64,000 nt of DNA from Rhodospirillaceae bacterium (GTDB lineage Bacteria; Pseudomonadota; Alphaproteobacteria; Rhodospirillales; Rhodospirillaceae). Positions 46,346 through 54,564 of this stretch are shown here, in pieces. Under the pieces are notes generated by a model that was given only the letters and a program-made list of their open reading frames with translations, did no database searches and had not been told where the DNA came from. The stretch spans positions 310,001 to 374,000 of the forward strand of contig JAVJSV010000011.1 in assembly GCA_040219235.1 (NCBI GenBank), read 5' to 3'. Within the stretch, counting starts at the first letter, position 1. The number at the start of each line of letters is the position of its first letter. A program made the position numbers and the translations under genes.

Positions 46346-47425
46346 ATGCCCACTTTTAAGACACTGTCAGTCGCAGCCCTGTTCGCGATGGTCAGCATAC
46401 CTGCTTTAGCTCAGCAGGGTATGAGACCTGTGGTCGATGAGGACGGCACAATCCGTGGCGAAATCGCGGGCGTGCCCATGTCGAGCTTTCTTGGCGAGGA
46501 TATCAAGACTGAGTTTACACGTCGCCTGCGCGAGTCTGATCCGACCTCAATGACCGATGGATTGGATGCGGTCCGCGCGCGGTCTGACAAGATGTCGAAA
46601 GCGCAGCTCGATGCCTGGCTGAAGATCTTTCCGTCCAGCGTTGAGGAAACCATGATTGACGGTGTGCGCACGTATGTCGTGACACCGGACTCAGGCATTG
46701 CACCAGAGAATGAGAACCGCGTCCTGATCAATGCCCATATGGGCGGCTTCATGTTTGGCAGCGCCTATGGCGGACAATTGGAAGCTGTACCGTTGGCGGG
46801 GCATGGCGGAGTCAAAGTGATTGCTGTCGATTATCGTCTGGCGCCCGAGTACGGATATCCGGCGGCCAGCGAAGATATGGAAGCGGTGTATCGCCATGTC
46901 CTCAAAACCACCAAGCCGGAAAACATTGGTCTGTATGGGTGTTCTGCTGGGGGAACGCTGACAGCGCAGATGATCCCCTGGTTGCTGGATAAAGGCTTGC
47001 CATTGCCGGGTGCCATTGGTGTGTTTTGTTCCGGCGCTATGAGTACATTCTGGTTTGGCGGTGATTCTGCCACAACCAGTGCTTTGATGAACGCTTCTGC
47101 CCCGGTCTCGGCAGCTGATTTAGACGCCCGCCCGCGCAACTACTTTGAAGGTGTTGATCAAAACACCCTGTTCATTACGCCTGGCGAATATCCCGATGTG
47201 CTAGGCCAGTATCCGCCGACTTTGATGTTGAGTGGCACCCGCGATATTGCCATGAGCAACGCGGTCATAACCCACACCAATCTGCTGAAATCGGGCGCCC
47301 GTGCAGAGCTCTTTATTCAGGAAGGTCTGGGGCATGGCCACTTCTTTTTGTTCCCTGGCACAGAAGAAGCGGCCACTGCTCATCAGGTCATTTGGGACTT
47401 TTTTGATCGTCACCTTGGGCGATAA
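46346..47425 (+). CDS. Exported HSL-type esterase/lipase
   Basis: A 359-aa alpha/beta hydrolase with a Sec signal (residues 1-23, cleavage after ALAQ). The oxyanion motif is HMGGF in place of HGGGF (NAHMGGFMFGSAYGG), the nucleophile Ser is in YGCSAGGTLT, the acid in SGTRDIAMSN and the His in GLGHGHFF. This is the hormone-sensitive-lipase family. Sits between phaA and the MATE gene; it could act on extracellular or periplasmic esters. A link with PHB degradation is speculative. Confidence 0.85.
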   Translation: MPTFKTLSVAALFAMVSIPALAQQGMRPVVDEDGTIRGEIAGVPMSSFLGEDIKTEFTRRLRESDPTSMTDGLDAVRARSDKMSKAQLDAWLKIFPSSVEETMIDGVRTYVVTPDSGIAPENENRVLINAHMGGFMFGSAYGGQLEAVPLAGHGGVKVIAVDYRLAPEYGYPAASEDMEAVYRHVLKTTKPENIGLYGCSAGGTLTAQMIPWLLDKGLPLPGAIGVFCSGAMSTFWFGGDSATTSALMNASAPVSAADLDARPRNYFEGVDQNTLFITPGEYPDVLGQYPPTLMLSGTRDIAMSNAVITHTNLLKSGARAELFIQEGLGHGHFFLFPGTEEAATAHQVIWDFFDRHLGR

Positions 47426-47455
47426 AACGCAGCATTACGGTAAAGCATTATAGTT

Positions 47456-48835
47456 TTACGGCAGAGCCGTGATCGCTCTTTTGCTGATGATCAGGAATCG
47501 TCCGCACAGCAGAATGGCAGCGGCGGCGAGTCCCGTCGCAAGGCCCCACCAGAGCCCATAAGGACCGAGACCCAGAGGGAAGGCGAGCGTCCAGCCAGTG
47601 GTAAAACCAACCCCCCAGTAACCAATCGTCGCCAGGACAACAGGCACGCGGGTATCTTTGTAGCCGCGCAGCACACCTGCTCCGATGGCTTGCGCCCCAT
47701 CGAAAATCTGAAAGATGGCGCAGATCGCAAGCAGTTCGACCACGAGCGCGATGACCACGGCATCCTCTGCGTTATTGGGGTCCAATTGGAACAACAGGGT
47801 CAGTTCCAGGGGAAAGAGGATGATCAGAGTCGCTGAAATGATCGTAATCGCTAACCCAATACCGAGCGCTGTTTTGCCGGCGCGAAAGGCCGCATGAGGC
47901 AGCCCCGCGCCCATGTGATACCCAACACGGACGTTGGCCGCCTGCCCGACAGCCAGGGGCAGCATAAATACGGTTGCCGCAATCATGATGGTGACTTGGT
48001 GGGCGGCCAAGGCCGTGGTGCCCAAGGTGCCCATGAGCAAAGCCGCGACCATGAACAACATGGTCTCGGTGCTGAAAATGACGGCAATTGGCCACCCCAG
48101 GCGGTTTAACTCGGCAAAGATGTTCCAGTTGATCGCAGCAAACACGCGCCCGGTTTTGAGGGCCGGCGTGAGGCGAATAGCGATGGCGGTGGCGATGGCA
48201 ACAACCCACATCACAACGACCGAGGCCGTGCTGGCACCTAGATAGCCCATCTCCGGAAAGCCCCAGGTGCCGAAGATCAGGGCGTAATTTAAAAAGCCGT
48301 TGGCGATAAGACCGATCACTGCTGCGATGAGGATCAAACGCGGATGATTCATCGCAGATAAATAAAAGCGCATGGCTGCCATGATCATGGCCGCAGGTGT
48401 GCCGAGCACGATGATCTGAAGATACGCGGTGACGTCTGCCGCCAGCCTGGGCGGCTCCCCAATCCACAACAACGCGGGTTCGATATTCCACAACAGGAGG
48501 ACGAGCGGCAACGTGCCGAGCAGCGCCAGCAAAAGCCCAGCCCGGAAAATATCATCGATCTGACTGGTGTCGCCAGAGCCGCGCGCGTGCGAAATCAGGA
48601 TGGCCACGCTGGCCACCACATTCTGGAACATGCCTGCGACCATAAAAAATACCGAACCACCGAGTCCGCCGGCAGCTAAGGCGTCGCGCCCGACAGCCCC
48701 GAGCATAATGGTATCGGTCAGGCCCATCCCCATCTGGGCCAGCTGCGCCCCAGCCAAAGGCAGAGCGAGATGCAATGTCGCGCGCAGTTCTTGCTGCGGG
48801 GTGGGTGGCGAATGAAGCTGAGGAGGGTGGGTCAC
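47456..48835 (-). CDS. MATE-family multidrug/Na+ antiporter
   Basis: A 12-helix membrane exporter, about 459 aa from the GTG at 48835 (MTHPPQLHSPPTP); the frame is open to a TTG at 48883. Features: paired repeats starting ATLHLALPLAGAQLAQMGM and LNRLGWPIAVIFSTETMLFM, and the YKDTRVP/GYWGVG region typical of NorM-type proteins. Exports cationic drugs or metabolites with Na+ or H+. It faces the opposite way between phaA/esterase and phaB, so it breaks the PHB gene set. Confidence 0.85.
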   Translation of the reverse strand: MTHPPQLHSPPTPQQELRATLHLALPLAGAQLAQMGMGLTDTIMLGAVGRDALAAGGLGGSVFFMVAGMFQNVVASVAILISHARGSGDTSQIDDIFRAGLLLALLGTLPLVLLLWNIEPALLWIGEPPRLAADVTAYLQIIVLGTPAAMIMAAMRFYLSAMNHPRLILIAAVIGLIANGFLNYALIFGTWGFPEMGYLGASTASVVVMWVVAIATAIAIRLTPALKTGRVFAAINWNIFAELNRLGWPIAVIFSTETMLFMVAALLMGTLGTTALAAHQVTIMIAATVFMLPLAVGQAANVRVGYHMGAGLPHAAFRAGKTALGIGLAITIISATLIILFPLELTLLFQLDPNNAEDAVVIALVVELLAICAIFQIFDGAQAIGAGVLRGYKDTRVPVVLATIGYWGVGFTTGWTLAFPLGLGPYGLWWGLATGLAAAAILLCGRFLIISKRAITALP

Positions 48836-48942
48836 GGGTCGGTCTTTCGTCAGGAGCGGTTGTGCAGTGCACGCTGGCTCCAAAAAAGGACCGCGGCACT
48901 TTAGGGCAGGAGGTTCTTTCGAACAGATGTGAAAGGAGACAT

Positions 48943-48978
48943 ATGCATCGTGACGTGACCAGTTGCGCGTTTTATTGA
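48943..48978 (+). CDS. Candidate 11-codon mini-ORF in the phaB leader region
   Basis: AAAGGAGAC directly precedes ATG and a short frame MHRDVTSCAFY followed by TGA, 126 bases before phaB. The ribosome site is strong, but the peptide is tiny and could be chance. Confidence 0.25.
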   Translation: MHRDVTSCAFY

Positions 48979-49104
48979 ATGAACCGGGTGTTAAGAGCCT
49001 GAAACTCGAAAGTCAACACGCTGAAGGCCAAAATTTTATGACCACAGGGTCAAATGAGTCCTATCATAACCTCGTATATAGAAATGAAATATTAGGAGTG
49101 GGAT

Positions 49105-49833
49105 ATGTCGGCACAACGCGTTGCATTGGTGACGGGCGGAACACGGGGTATCGGACGGGCCATCGCAGAGGCGCTTCTGGGTGCTGGATATAAAGTTGCA
49201 GCGTCTTATGGTGGCAACGATGAAGCGGCGAAGCTGTGCCAGGAAGAAACGGGCATACGCTGCTATAAATGGGACGTGTCAGATTTTGGGGCCTGCCAAA
49301 CAGGTGCAGCCAAGATCACGGCTGATCTTGGGCCGATTGATATCCTGGTGAACAACGCGGGCATCACTCGGGACGGCACGATGCATAAAATGGATCACAC
49401 CCAGTGGCAGCAGGTGATCGACACCAACCTCGGATCTTGCTTCAATATGTCGCGCTCGGTGATTGAGGGTATGCGCGAACGTAAATTTGGCCGCATTGTT
49501 AACATTGGTTCCATCAACGGACAGGCCGGGCAGTATGGCCAAGTCAACTACGCTGCGGCTAAATCGGGCATTCACGGGTTTACCAAAGCCTTAGCGCAAG
49601 AGGGTGCCAAAGCTGGTATTACAGTCAACGCGATTGCGCCTGGATATGTGGATACAGATATGGTGCGGTCTGTGCCGGAGCCGGTTCTTGAGAAAATTAT
49701 CGCTGGTATCCCTGCGGGGCGTTTAGGAAAGGCGCACGATATCGCACGGGGCGTTCTGTTTTTGGTGGCCGATGACGCAGACTTCGTAACCGGGTCGACG
49801 ATGTCGATTAACGGCGGCCAGCATATGTATTAG
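49105..49833 (+). CDS. phaB: Acetoacetyl-CoA reductase PhaB
   Basis: NADPH-dependent short-chain dehydrogenase that makes (R)-3-hydroxybutyryl-CoA. The 242-aa protein has VTGGTRGIGRAIAEAL (cofactor loop), LVNNAGITRDGTMHKMDHTQ, catalytic Ser in NIGSINGQAG, and Tyr/Lys in NYAAAKSGIHGFTKALAQEG. GGQHMY at the end is family-typical. AGGAGTGGG precedes the ATG. Third core enzyme of PHB synthesis in this region. Confidence 0.95.
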   Translation: MSAQRVALVTGGTRGIGRAIAEALLGAGYKVAASYGGNDEAAKLCQEETGIRCYKWDVSDFGACQTGAAKITADLGPIDILVNNAGITRDGTMHKMDHTQWQQVIDTNLGSCFNMSRSVIEGMRERKFGRIVNIGSINGQAGQYGQVNYAAAKSGIHGFTKALAQEGAKAGITVNAIAPGYVDTDMVRSVPEPVLEKIIAGIPAGRLGKAHDIARGVLFLVADDADFVTGSTMSINGGQHMY

Positions 49834-49866
49834 ATCTGTATTCGACGCAGTAAGAGGGGATTAAGC

Positions 49867-50832
49867 ATGGGACTACGACTCATGACAGCGATTGCGATTC
49901 TGGGCGCAATTGTGGTTGCCGCGCTGACAACACTTGCGGTGTTTCGCTCCGATCAAATGCGCCTCAGCCTTGCAGAACTGCGGGATATGTATGCTACGTC
50001 CCAGTCTCAGTTCGTCGATATTGCGGGTCTATCCATGCATTATGTGGATGAGGGTGAGGGCTATCCCATTGTGCTCATTCATGGCTCCGAAGGTACGTTG
50101 CACACGTGGGACGGAGTCGTCGCCGGTCTTAAAGACCGCTACCGCATGATCCGCATGGAACTTCCCGGTCGGGGTCTAACAGCGGCAGCAGGTCCCAATG
50201 AGGTTGGCGAAGATGTCACGCTGCATGGCATGGTGATGGACCTCCTGGATCATGTTGGGGTCGAGGGAACTTTTCACCTTATTGGTCAGTCCAGTGGCGG
50301 CACCGTTGCCACCCGGGTGGCGGCAAATTATCCGGAGCGGGTGAGCAAACTGGTGGTGATGAATATGCCGTCAGCGCCGGTGAGTGTGCCACGCAGTGCG
50401 CGCCCCCCTGACGTGCGTCGGGCCATGATGATCAGCGATGACCTGTTGAGATTCCGCACCTGGGGCTTTTGGGAGACTTACTACACGTACCTGTGGGGCC
50501 AGCCTGAACGTTTGGGCGATGATCTCATTACGATGATGTATGACCAAAACCGGCGGGTGCGTGAGCCTCTGGCGCGGCCTCTCATCCCCGCCAATTTCTC
50601 GCCTGATCAGGCCAACCGAAATCTGGGGGCCGTGACAACACCGACCCTAGTGATCTGGGCGATGAATGATCCGGTGCTGCCGCCGCAGCAACTTGAGGAA
50701 CTGACGAGCCGCATGACTCAGGCGCCGAAAACCATTCATGAGTTGCCGCTCACCGGGCATTTCCCAAGCCTGGAAGCGCCGGATTTGATTGTGCCGCCGA
50801 TTGCGGACTTCTTAGCAGACGAGCCTCAATAG
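49867..50832 (+). CDS. Membrane-anchored alpha/beta hydrolase
   Basis: A 321-aa hydrolase with an N-terminal hydrophobic helix (residues 5-28) that probably anchors it in the inner membrane facing the periplasm. HGSEGTLHTWDG gives the oxyanion region, GQSSGGTVATR the nucleophile elbow (Ser), WAMNDPVLPPQQ the acid and TGHFPSLEAPD the His. Esterase or epoxide-hydrolase-like activity is possible. It follows phaB by 33 bases with AGAGGGG before the ATG, so it may be co-transcribed. Confidence 0.8.
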   Translation: MGLRLMTAIAILGAIVVAALTTLAVFRSDQMRLSLAELRDMYATSQSQFVDIAGLSMHYVDEGEGYPIVLIHGSEGTLHTWDGVVAGLKDRYRMIRMELPGRGLTAAAGPNEVGEDVTLHGMVMDLLDHVGVEGTFHLIGQSSGGTVATRVAANYPERVSKLVVMNMPSAPVSVPRSARPPDVRRAMMISDDLLRFRTWGFWETYYTYLWGQPERLGDDLITMMYDQNRRVREPLARPLIPANFSPDQANRNLGAVTTPTLVIWAMNDPVLPPQQLEELTSRMTQAPKTIHELPLTGHFPSLEAPDLIVPPIADFLADEPQ

Positions 50833-50925
50833 GGAGCGCATCTTCGCAACGCGATATTTTTTGTGTTGGCTTGATCCTACCGAACAAGCCCATGCACGTT
50901 GGTTTTTGAAGGTACTTTTCCTTGT

Positions 50926-51011
50926 GAGTCAGAGGGTTACGCATTTTTGAAACGAGTACGGCTGAGAGAGTCCGTGTAACCGGTTGACTCTCCATCAGAA
51001 TCCTCTGACTC
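50926..51011. repeat. Nested inverted repeats between convergent genes
   Basis: In the 233-base gene-free gap 50833-51065, GAGTCAGAGG (50926) pairs with CCTCTGACTC (51002), GGTTAC (50935) with GTAACC (50976), and a GAGAGTC/GACTCTC hairpin lies within 50965-50991. The stems partly compete. It could be a bidirectional transcription end or a structured RNA. I see no tRNA T-loop. Confidence 0.6.
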
Positions 51012-51065
51012 GTCACTGGTGAACGAAAATTTTTGAACCTCGTTCAGCAGCTCTGTATTTAGACG

Positions 51066-51974
51066 TTACTCATTGTTTGCGTCCGCGTGTGAGGCAGAAC
51101 GGATAGCTGTCTCCGCAGGCAGTCGCCGTTTACGGGGCGGTGAAACCAGGAAGTAGCGTGCGACCAGATCCTTAAACAGGCCGACGTGTTCGACGCCATA
51201 TAAAGCCTTCAACTCCTCTGCAACCAGTGACGGCGCGAGGAACAACCCGGTTCCGGCGGCTCCGAACACTTCACGCAACGCTGCGTCGTCGAACTCGCCT
51301 ACGACATGCGGCACAATGTCGCGGGAGGCAAACCAGGTATCGACCAATCGGCGCGCATCGACGCCTTGGGTGGGTAATAGCATTGGCGCGCCCTGCAAGG
51401 ATTTTGGAAACGTCTGCCGGTAGCGTTTGGCCAGGACTGGCACGCCATAGGCGCTGACATCGGATTTAGCCAGTAACATGTTCTCTAGCCCGAGGTCGGG
51501 CGGAGTGGCGCTACTTAAGATCAAGGCATCCAGGCGGCGTGCCACCAACTCTTTTATCAGACTATCCTCTGACCCCTCGCGGCAGACCAGTTGCGGCATG
51601 GGTGTCATCTCAGTCACGGGACGCAGCAGGCGGCGCACGACCAGCTTGGGAACCAATTCTCCCACGCCCACGGCAAACCGCGCGGGGCCGTGGCCGTCTG
51701 TTGCTTCAAGGGCCTGCAGGAGATCTTCGCCACACTTCAGCATGTCCGCGCCGTATTCCAACACCATGCGGCCAGCGTCGGTCAGTTGTACGCCGCGTCC
51801 AACGCGCTCCAACAACGGTTGGCCGAGGCGCTGTTCTAACACCTGAATCTGTCCACTGATGGTTTGCGGGGCGACATTCAAGGCCGTGGCGGCGGCAGTT
51901 ACGCCGCCAGCGCGCTCGACATGGCGGAGATAGTCCAGCTGGGTCAGGTCGAGGCGTCTGAGATTGGTGCCCAT
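51066..51974 (-). CDS. LysR-family transcriptional regulator
   Basis: A 302-aa regulator with the usual winged HTH at residues 8-68 (VTAAATALNVAPQTISGQIQ is its recognition part) and a substrate-binding domain after residue 90. It is divergent from the methyltransferase gene; the 119-base gap contains dyads at 51995-52046, so the methyltransferase pair is its probable target. Confidence 0.9.
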   Translation of the reverse strand: MGTNLRRLDLTQLDYLRHVERAGGVTAAATALNVAPQTISGQIQVLEQRLGQPLLERVGRGVQLTDAGRMVLEYGADMLKCGEDLLQALEATDGHGPARFAVGVGELVPKLVVRRLLRPVTEMTPMPQLVCREGSEDSLIKELVARRLDALILSSATPPDLGLENMLLAKSDVSAYGVPVLAKRYRQTFPKSLQGAPMLLPTQGVDARRLVDTWFASRDIVPHVVGEFDDAALREVFGAAGTGLFLAPSLVAEELKALYGVEHVGLFKDLVARYFLVSPPRKRRLPAETAIRSASHADANNE

Positions 51975-51994
51975 GGATTGGTGCTCATTATTTC

Positions 51995-52046
51995 ATCAGG
52001 AATTAAAGGATGATAGAACAGTATAATCCTGATTTTTCTGAATTAT
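51995..52046. promoter_or_regulatory. Candidate LysR-type operator region
   Basis: ATCAGGAATTA (51995-52005) is an almost exact inverse of TAATCCTGAT (52024-52033), and ATAAT-N14-ATTAT (52023-52046) forms a second imperfect dyad. All are AT-rich and lie between the divergent lysR and methyltransferase genes. Confidence 0.45.
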
Positions 52047-52093
52047 GAAACCCCCTAAGTTGACTTCAGTCCTTTTCTTACGGGAGTCATTTC

Positions 52094-53344
52094 ATGTCCA
52101 CAGTCCCTAACCCTTCCCCAACTCGGGCCGTGTCAGGCCATAATAACCCTCCGCTTGCTCAAGTGGATGTCGGGACGTTACCGCAGCCATGGGATACCAT
52201 TGGCCGCCATGGCGCTCTGCCCAGTTTGCAGCACGATGATCGCGCCCGTCTCGATGGTATTGCACATCTCAACCATTTCCTGTCGCAAGCCCTGGTGCCG
52301 CGCATGCAGGCCGACTATGAAAAAAAAGGCGTTGAAGATTTTGTGGCTAAGCATGGCCGTGCTCCGGAAACCCGTGACGAGGCGCGTGAGGTGCTGGAAG
52401 AGGGATTGCTGTATCCCGCGTGGAGCCGTCTACGCCGCGGGGCCATGGAGCAACGGCAAAAACTGCTGACCGACGCCCTCGTGCCGCAACGCACGGAACA
52501 CGCGGCGGTTTGTTCTTCGCTCTCAGAGTCTGCGGGTAATCTTGAATTGGACCCAGATTTGAAAATGCCTGCGTACCTGACAGAGGTGCATGCCCATTTG
52601 ATGCCAGGCGGTTACGTTACTGATCGTGTTCCCGGTGATGCAAGCGCGGGGGCCTCGTATGAGGCTGGTCTGTACTCGACGGTGCCCGGACGCTCGGGTC
52701 CCAACTCTGACGGTGCTGGCCGCGCGTTAAGCGCCTGGTTGAAAGACCACTATCCTGATGTGAAACCCACACGCATCTTTGATCTGGGCTGTGGCGCTGG
52801 ACTGAACACGGTTGCTGTCGCTCAAGCGTTTCCAGAGGCTGAAGTCATTGCCTTCGACGCCGGCGCTCCAATGTTGCGCTATGCAGCGGCACGCGCTGCC
52901 GCGATGGGTGTGTCCAACGTGAAATTTATTCAGGCCAATATCGAACAGCTCCCGGACGATCTCGGCACAGCGGACGTCGTTTATACCTGCATTGTTTTGC
53001 ATGAAACCAGCTTGGATGGCCTACGGGCGATCTTCCGCACCGCGCGGGCGCACACCGCTCCGGGTGGCTTGACCCTTCACGCCGAACAACCCGGCTATGA
53101 TGGTAAGCCTCTGTTTGAGCAAGTGTTGCGCGACTGGGACGGACGCCACAATAACGAATCCTTCTGGAGCGAGTTACATCAACTCAACTTGCATAAAGAA
53201 ATGACCGATGCGGGTTTTGCGTCTGATGACGTCTTCACGGGGTCTATCTCTGCCGTGCCATGGACCACAGACGCTCAGACTCCTGGCAAGTTTGAAGACT
53301 ATGGCCGAACCGGCAACTGGACTGTCATCGGAGGCGTAAAATGA
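52094..53344 (+). CDS. Class I SAM-dependent methyltransferase with long N-terminal domain
   Basis: A 416-aa protein. Residues 1-190 form an uncharacterised helical region (LDGIAHLNHFLSQALVPRMQ; AREVLEEGLLYPAWSRLRRG). The methyltransferase core starts near residue 220: IFDLGCGAGLNTVAVAQAF (SAM motif I), VIAFDAGAPMLRYA, FIQANIEQLP and VYTCIVLHETS. No substrate motif is recognised. GGGAG precedes the ATG. It overlaps the next gene by four bases and is divergent from a LysR gene. Confidence 0.8.
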   Translation: MSTVPNPSPTRAVSGHNNPPLAQVDVGTLPQPWDTIGRHGALPSLQHDDRARLDGIAHLNHFLSQALVPRMQADYEKKGVEDFVAKHGRAPETRDEAREVLEEGLLYPAWSRLRRGAMEQRQKLLTDALVPQRTEHAAVCSSLSESAGNLELDPDLKMPAYLTEVHAHLMPGGYVTDRVPGDASAGASYEAGLYSTVPGRSGPNSDGAGRALSAWLKDHYPDVKPTRIFDLGCGAGLNTVAVAQAFPEAEVIAFDAGAPMLRYAAARAAAMGVSNVKFIQANIEQLPDDLGTADVVYTCIVLHETSLDGLRAIFRTARAHTAPGGLTLHAEQPGYDGKPLFEQVLRDWDGRHNNESFWSELHQLNLHKEMTDAGFASDDVFTGSISAVPWTTDAQTPGKFEDYGRTGNWTVIGGVK

Positions 53345-53691
53345 ACCATCACCCAACATCTTCGCACATCAACTCGCAAACCACCGTTGAGCAAACCAAA
53401 GTTGAGCAAAGCGCCGTTGATGAGAGTACCGCCTCTCGCACCCCCCGCCCTGTCTTTATGGGGGACCCGGTGACAGATGCGCAGTGGGATATGATTATTG
53501 CTCTCACCAATGAACTCGGGGCCACGCGCGCCCGGTTGGATGCCCTGGAACGGGTTTTGGTGGAGCGTCAGGCGATTCCCGAAGGCGGGGTCGACGCTTG
53601 GGTGCCAGACGAAGAGGCCGCGGTGGCGCGCACCTTCGACAGCCAAGCTTACATCCGTCGGGTGTTCAACACACTCACTCAGGGCACTTAA
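53341..53691 (+). CDS. Small acidic protein coupled to the methyltransferase
   Basis: A 116-aa protein I do not recognise. The first 35 residues are low complexity and Thr/Ser/Gln-rich; residues 40-116 are probably helical (DAQWDMIIALTNELGATRAR; EEAAVARTFDSQAYIRRVF). Net acidic, no signal or membrane segment. The ATG sits in the stop of the methyltransferase (ATGA), which argues for a partner or subunit. It converges with rsmA, 21 bases away. Confidence 0.65.
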   Translation: MNHHPTSSHINSQTTVEQTKVEQSAVDESTASRTPRPVFMGDPVTDAQWDMIIALTNELGATRARLDALERVLVERQAIPEGGVDAWVPDEEAAVARTFDSQAYIRRVFNTLTQGT

Positions 53692-53712
53692 GACCGGATC
53701 TGCCTGACGCGA

Positions 53713-54561
53713 TCACGTTTCCGCTTTTGCCTCAGTGGCCTCCACGGCCCGGGCCAGGGCGCAAAAATCTTTCACAGACACTTGCTCGGGCCTCAGCGTC
53801 GGGTCGAGACCGACGGCGTCACATAGAGCTTCTGCATTGCCGAGGGTTTTAAGGCTGGAGCGTAGCATCTTGCGGCGCTGGCCAAAGGTGGCGGCGGTGA
53901 CCCGCGAGAGCGTATCCGGGTTGGCGTCGGCGACCGGCTGCGACAACGGGGTGATGTGAATCACGGTCGAGTCCACCCGCGGCGGCGGCACAAAGGCTTG
54001 CGGGGGTATGTCCAACATCAGTTTCGAGGCCCAGCGCCAGCCTGCCAGAATAGACAATCGCCCATAGGTCTTTGAGCCCGGGCCTGCGGCAATGCGCTCA
54101 GCCACTTCTTTTTGAACCATAACCGTGATCGAGGTGAAGGCTTCGGGCTTTGTCAGCCAGCGCACCAGGAGTTCGGTGCCGATATTGTAGGGCAGATTGG
54201 CGACAATGCGCCGGGGAGCAGACCCCAATGTTTCAACCTGAACTTTAAGTGCGTCGTGTTCCTGAATATCCAACTTCCCAGGCCAAGCCGCCGCGACGTC
54301 TGCCAGCGCGGCCAGGCAGCGGCGGTCTTTCTCAATGGCGATCACCTGTGCGCCTTGTTCCAGCAGGGCGCGGGTCAGGCCGCCGGGACCGGGGCCAATT
54401 TCGATGGTGGTGCCTTCGGTGATATCCCCTGCCACGCGGGCAATGCGCGCGGTTAAGTTGAGATCGAACAGAAAGTGCTGGCCGAGCCCTTTGCGGGCCG
54501 ACAGATCGTGATCCCGGATGACATCACGCAACGGTGGGAGTGGGTGCAAGGGTGGCGGCAC
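53713..54561 (-). CDS. rsmA: 16S rRNA adenine dimethyltransferase RsmA (KsgA)
   Basis: Dimethylates two adjacent adenines in helix 45 of 16S rRNA. The 282-aa enzyme has KGLGQHFLFD, IEIGPGPGGLTRALL (motif I), VIAIEKDRRCL, and the catalytic NLPYNIGTELLVRW. FVPPPRVDSTVIHI and FGQRRKMLRSSLK are also typical. GTG start; 3 bases after pdxA, last of surA-pdxA-rsmA. Confidence 0.95.
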   Translation of the reverse strand: MPPPLHPLPPLRDVIRDHDLSARKGLGQHFLFDLNLTARIARVAGDITEGTTIEIGPGPGGLTRALLEQGAQVIAIEKDRRCLAALADVAAAWPGKLDIQEHDALKVQVETLGSAPRRIVANLPYNIGTELLVRWLTKPEAFTSITVMVQKEVAERIAAGPGSKTYGRLSILAGWRWASKLMLDIPPQAFVPPPRVDSTVIHITPLSQPVADANPDTLSRVTAATFGQRRKMLRSSLKTLGNAEALCDAVGLDPTLRPEQVSVKDFCALARAVEATEAKAET

Positions 54562-54564
54562 TGG

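Noticed and set aside
50926-51011. Possible tRNA or tRNA remnant in the convergent gap
   Set aside because: No T-loop motif, no anticodon arm of the right size and arms at the wrong distances.
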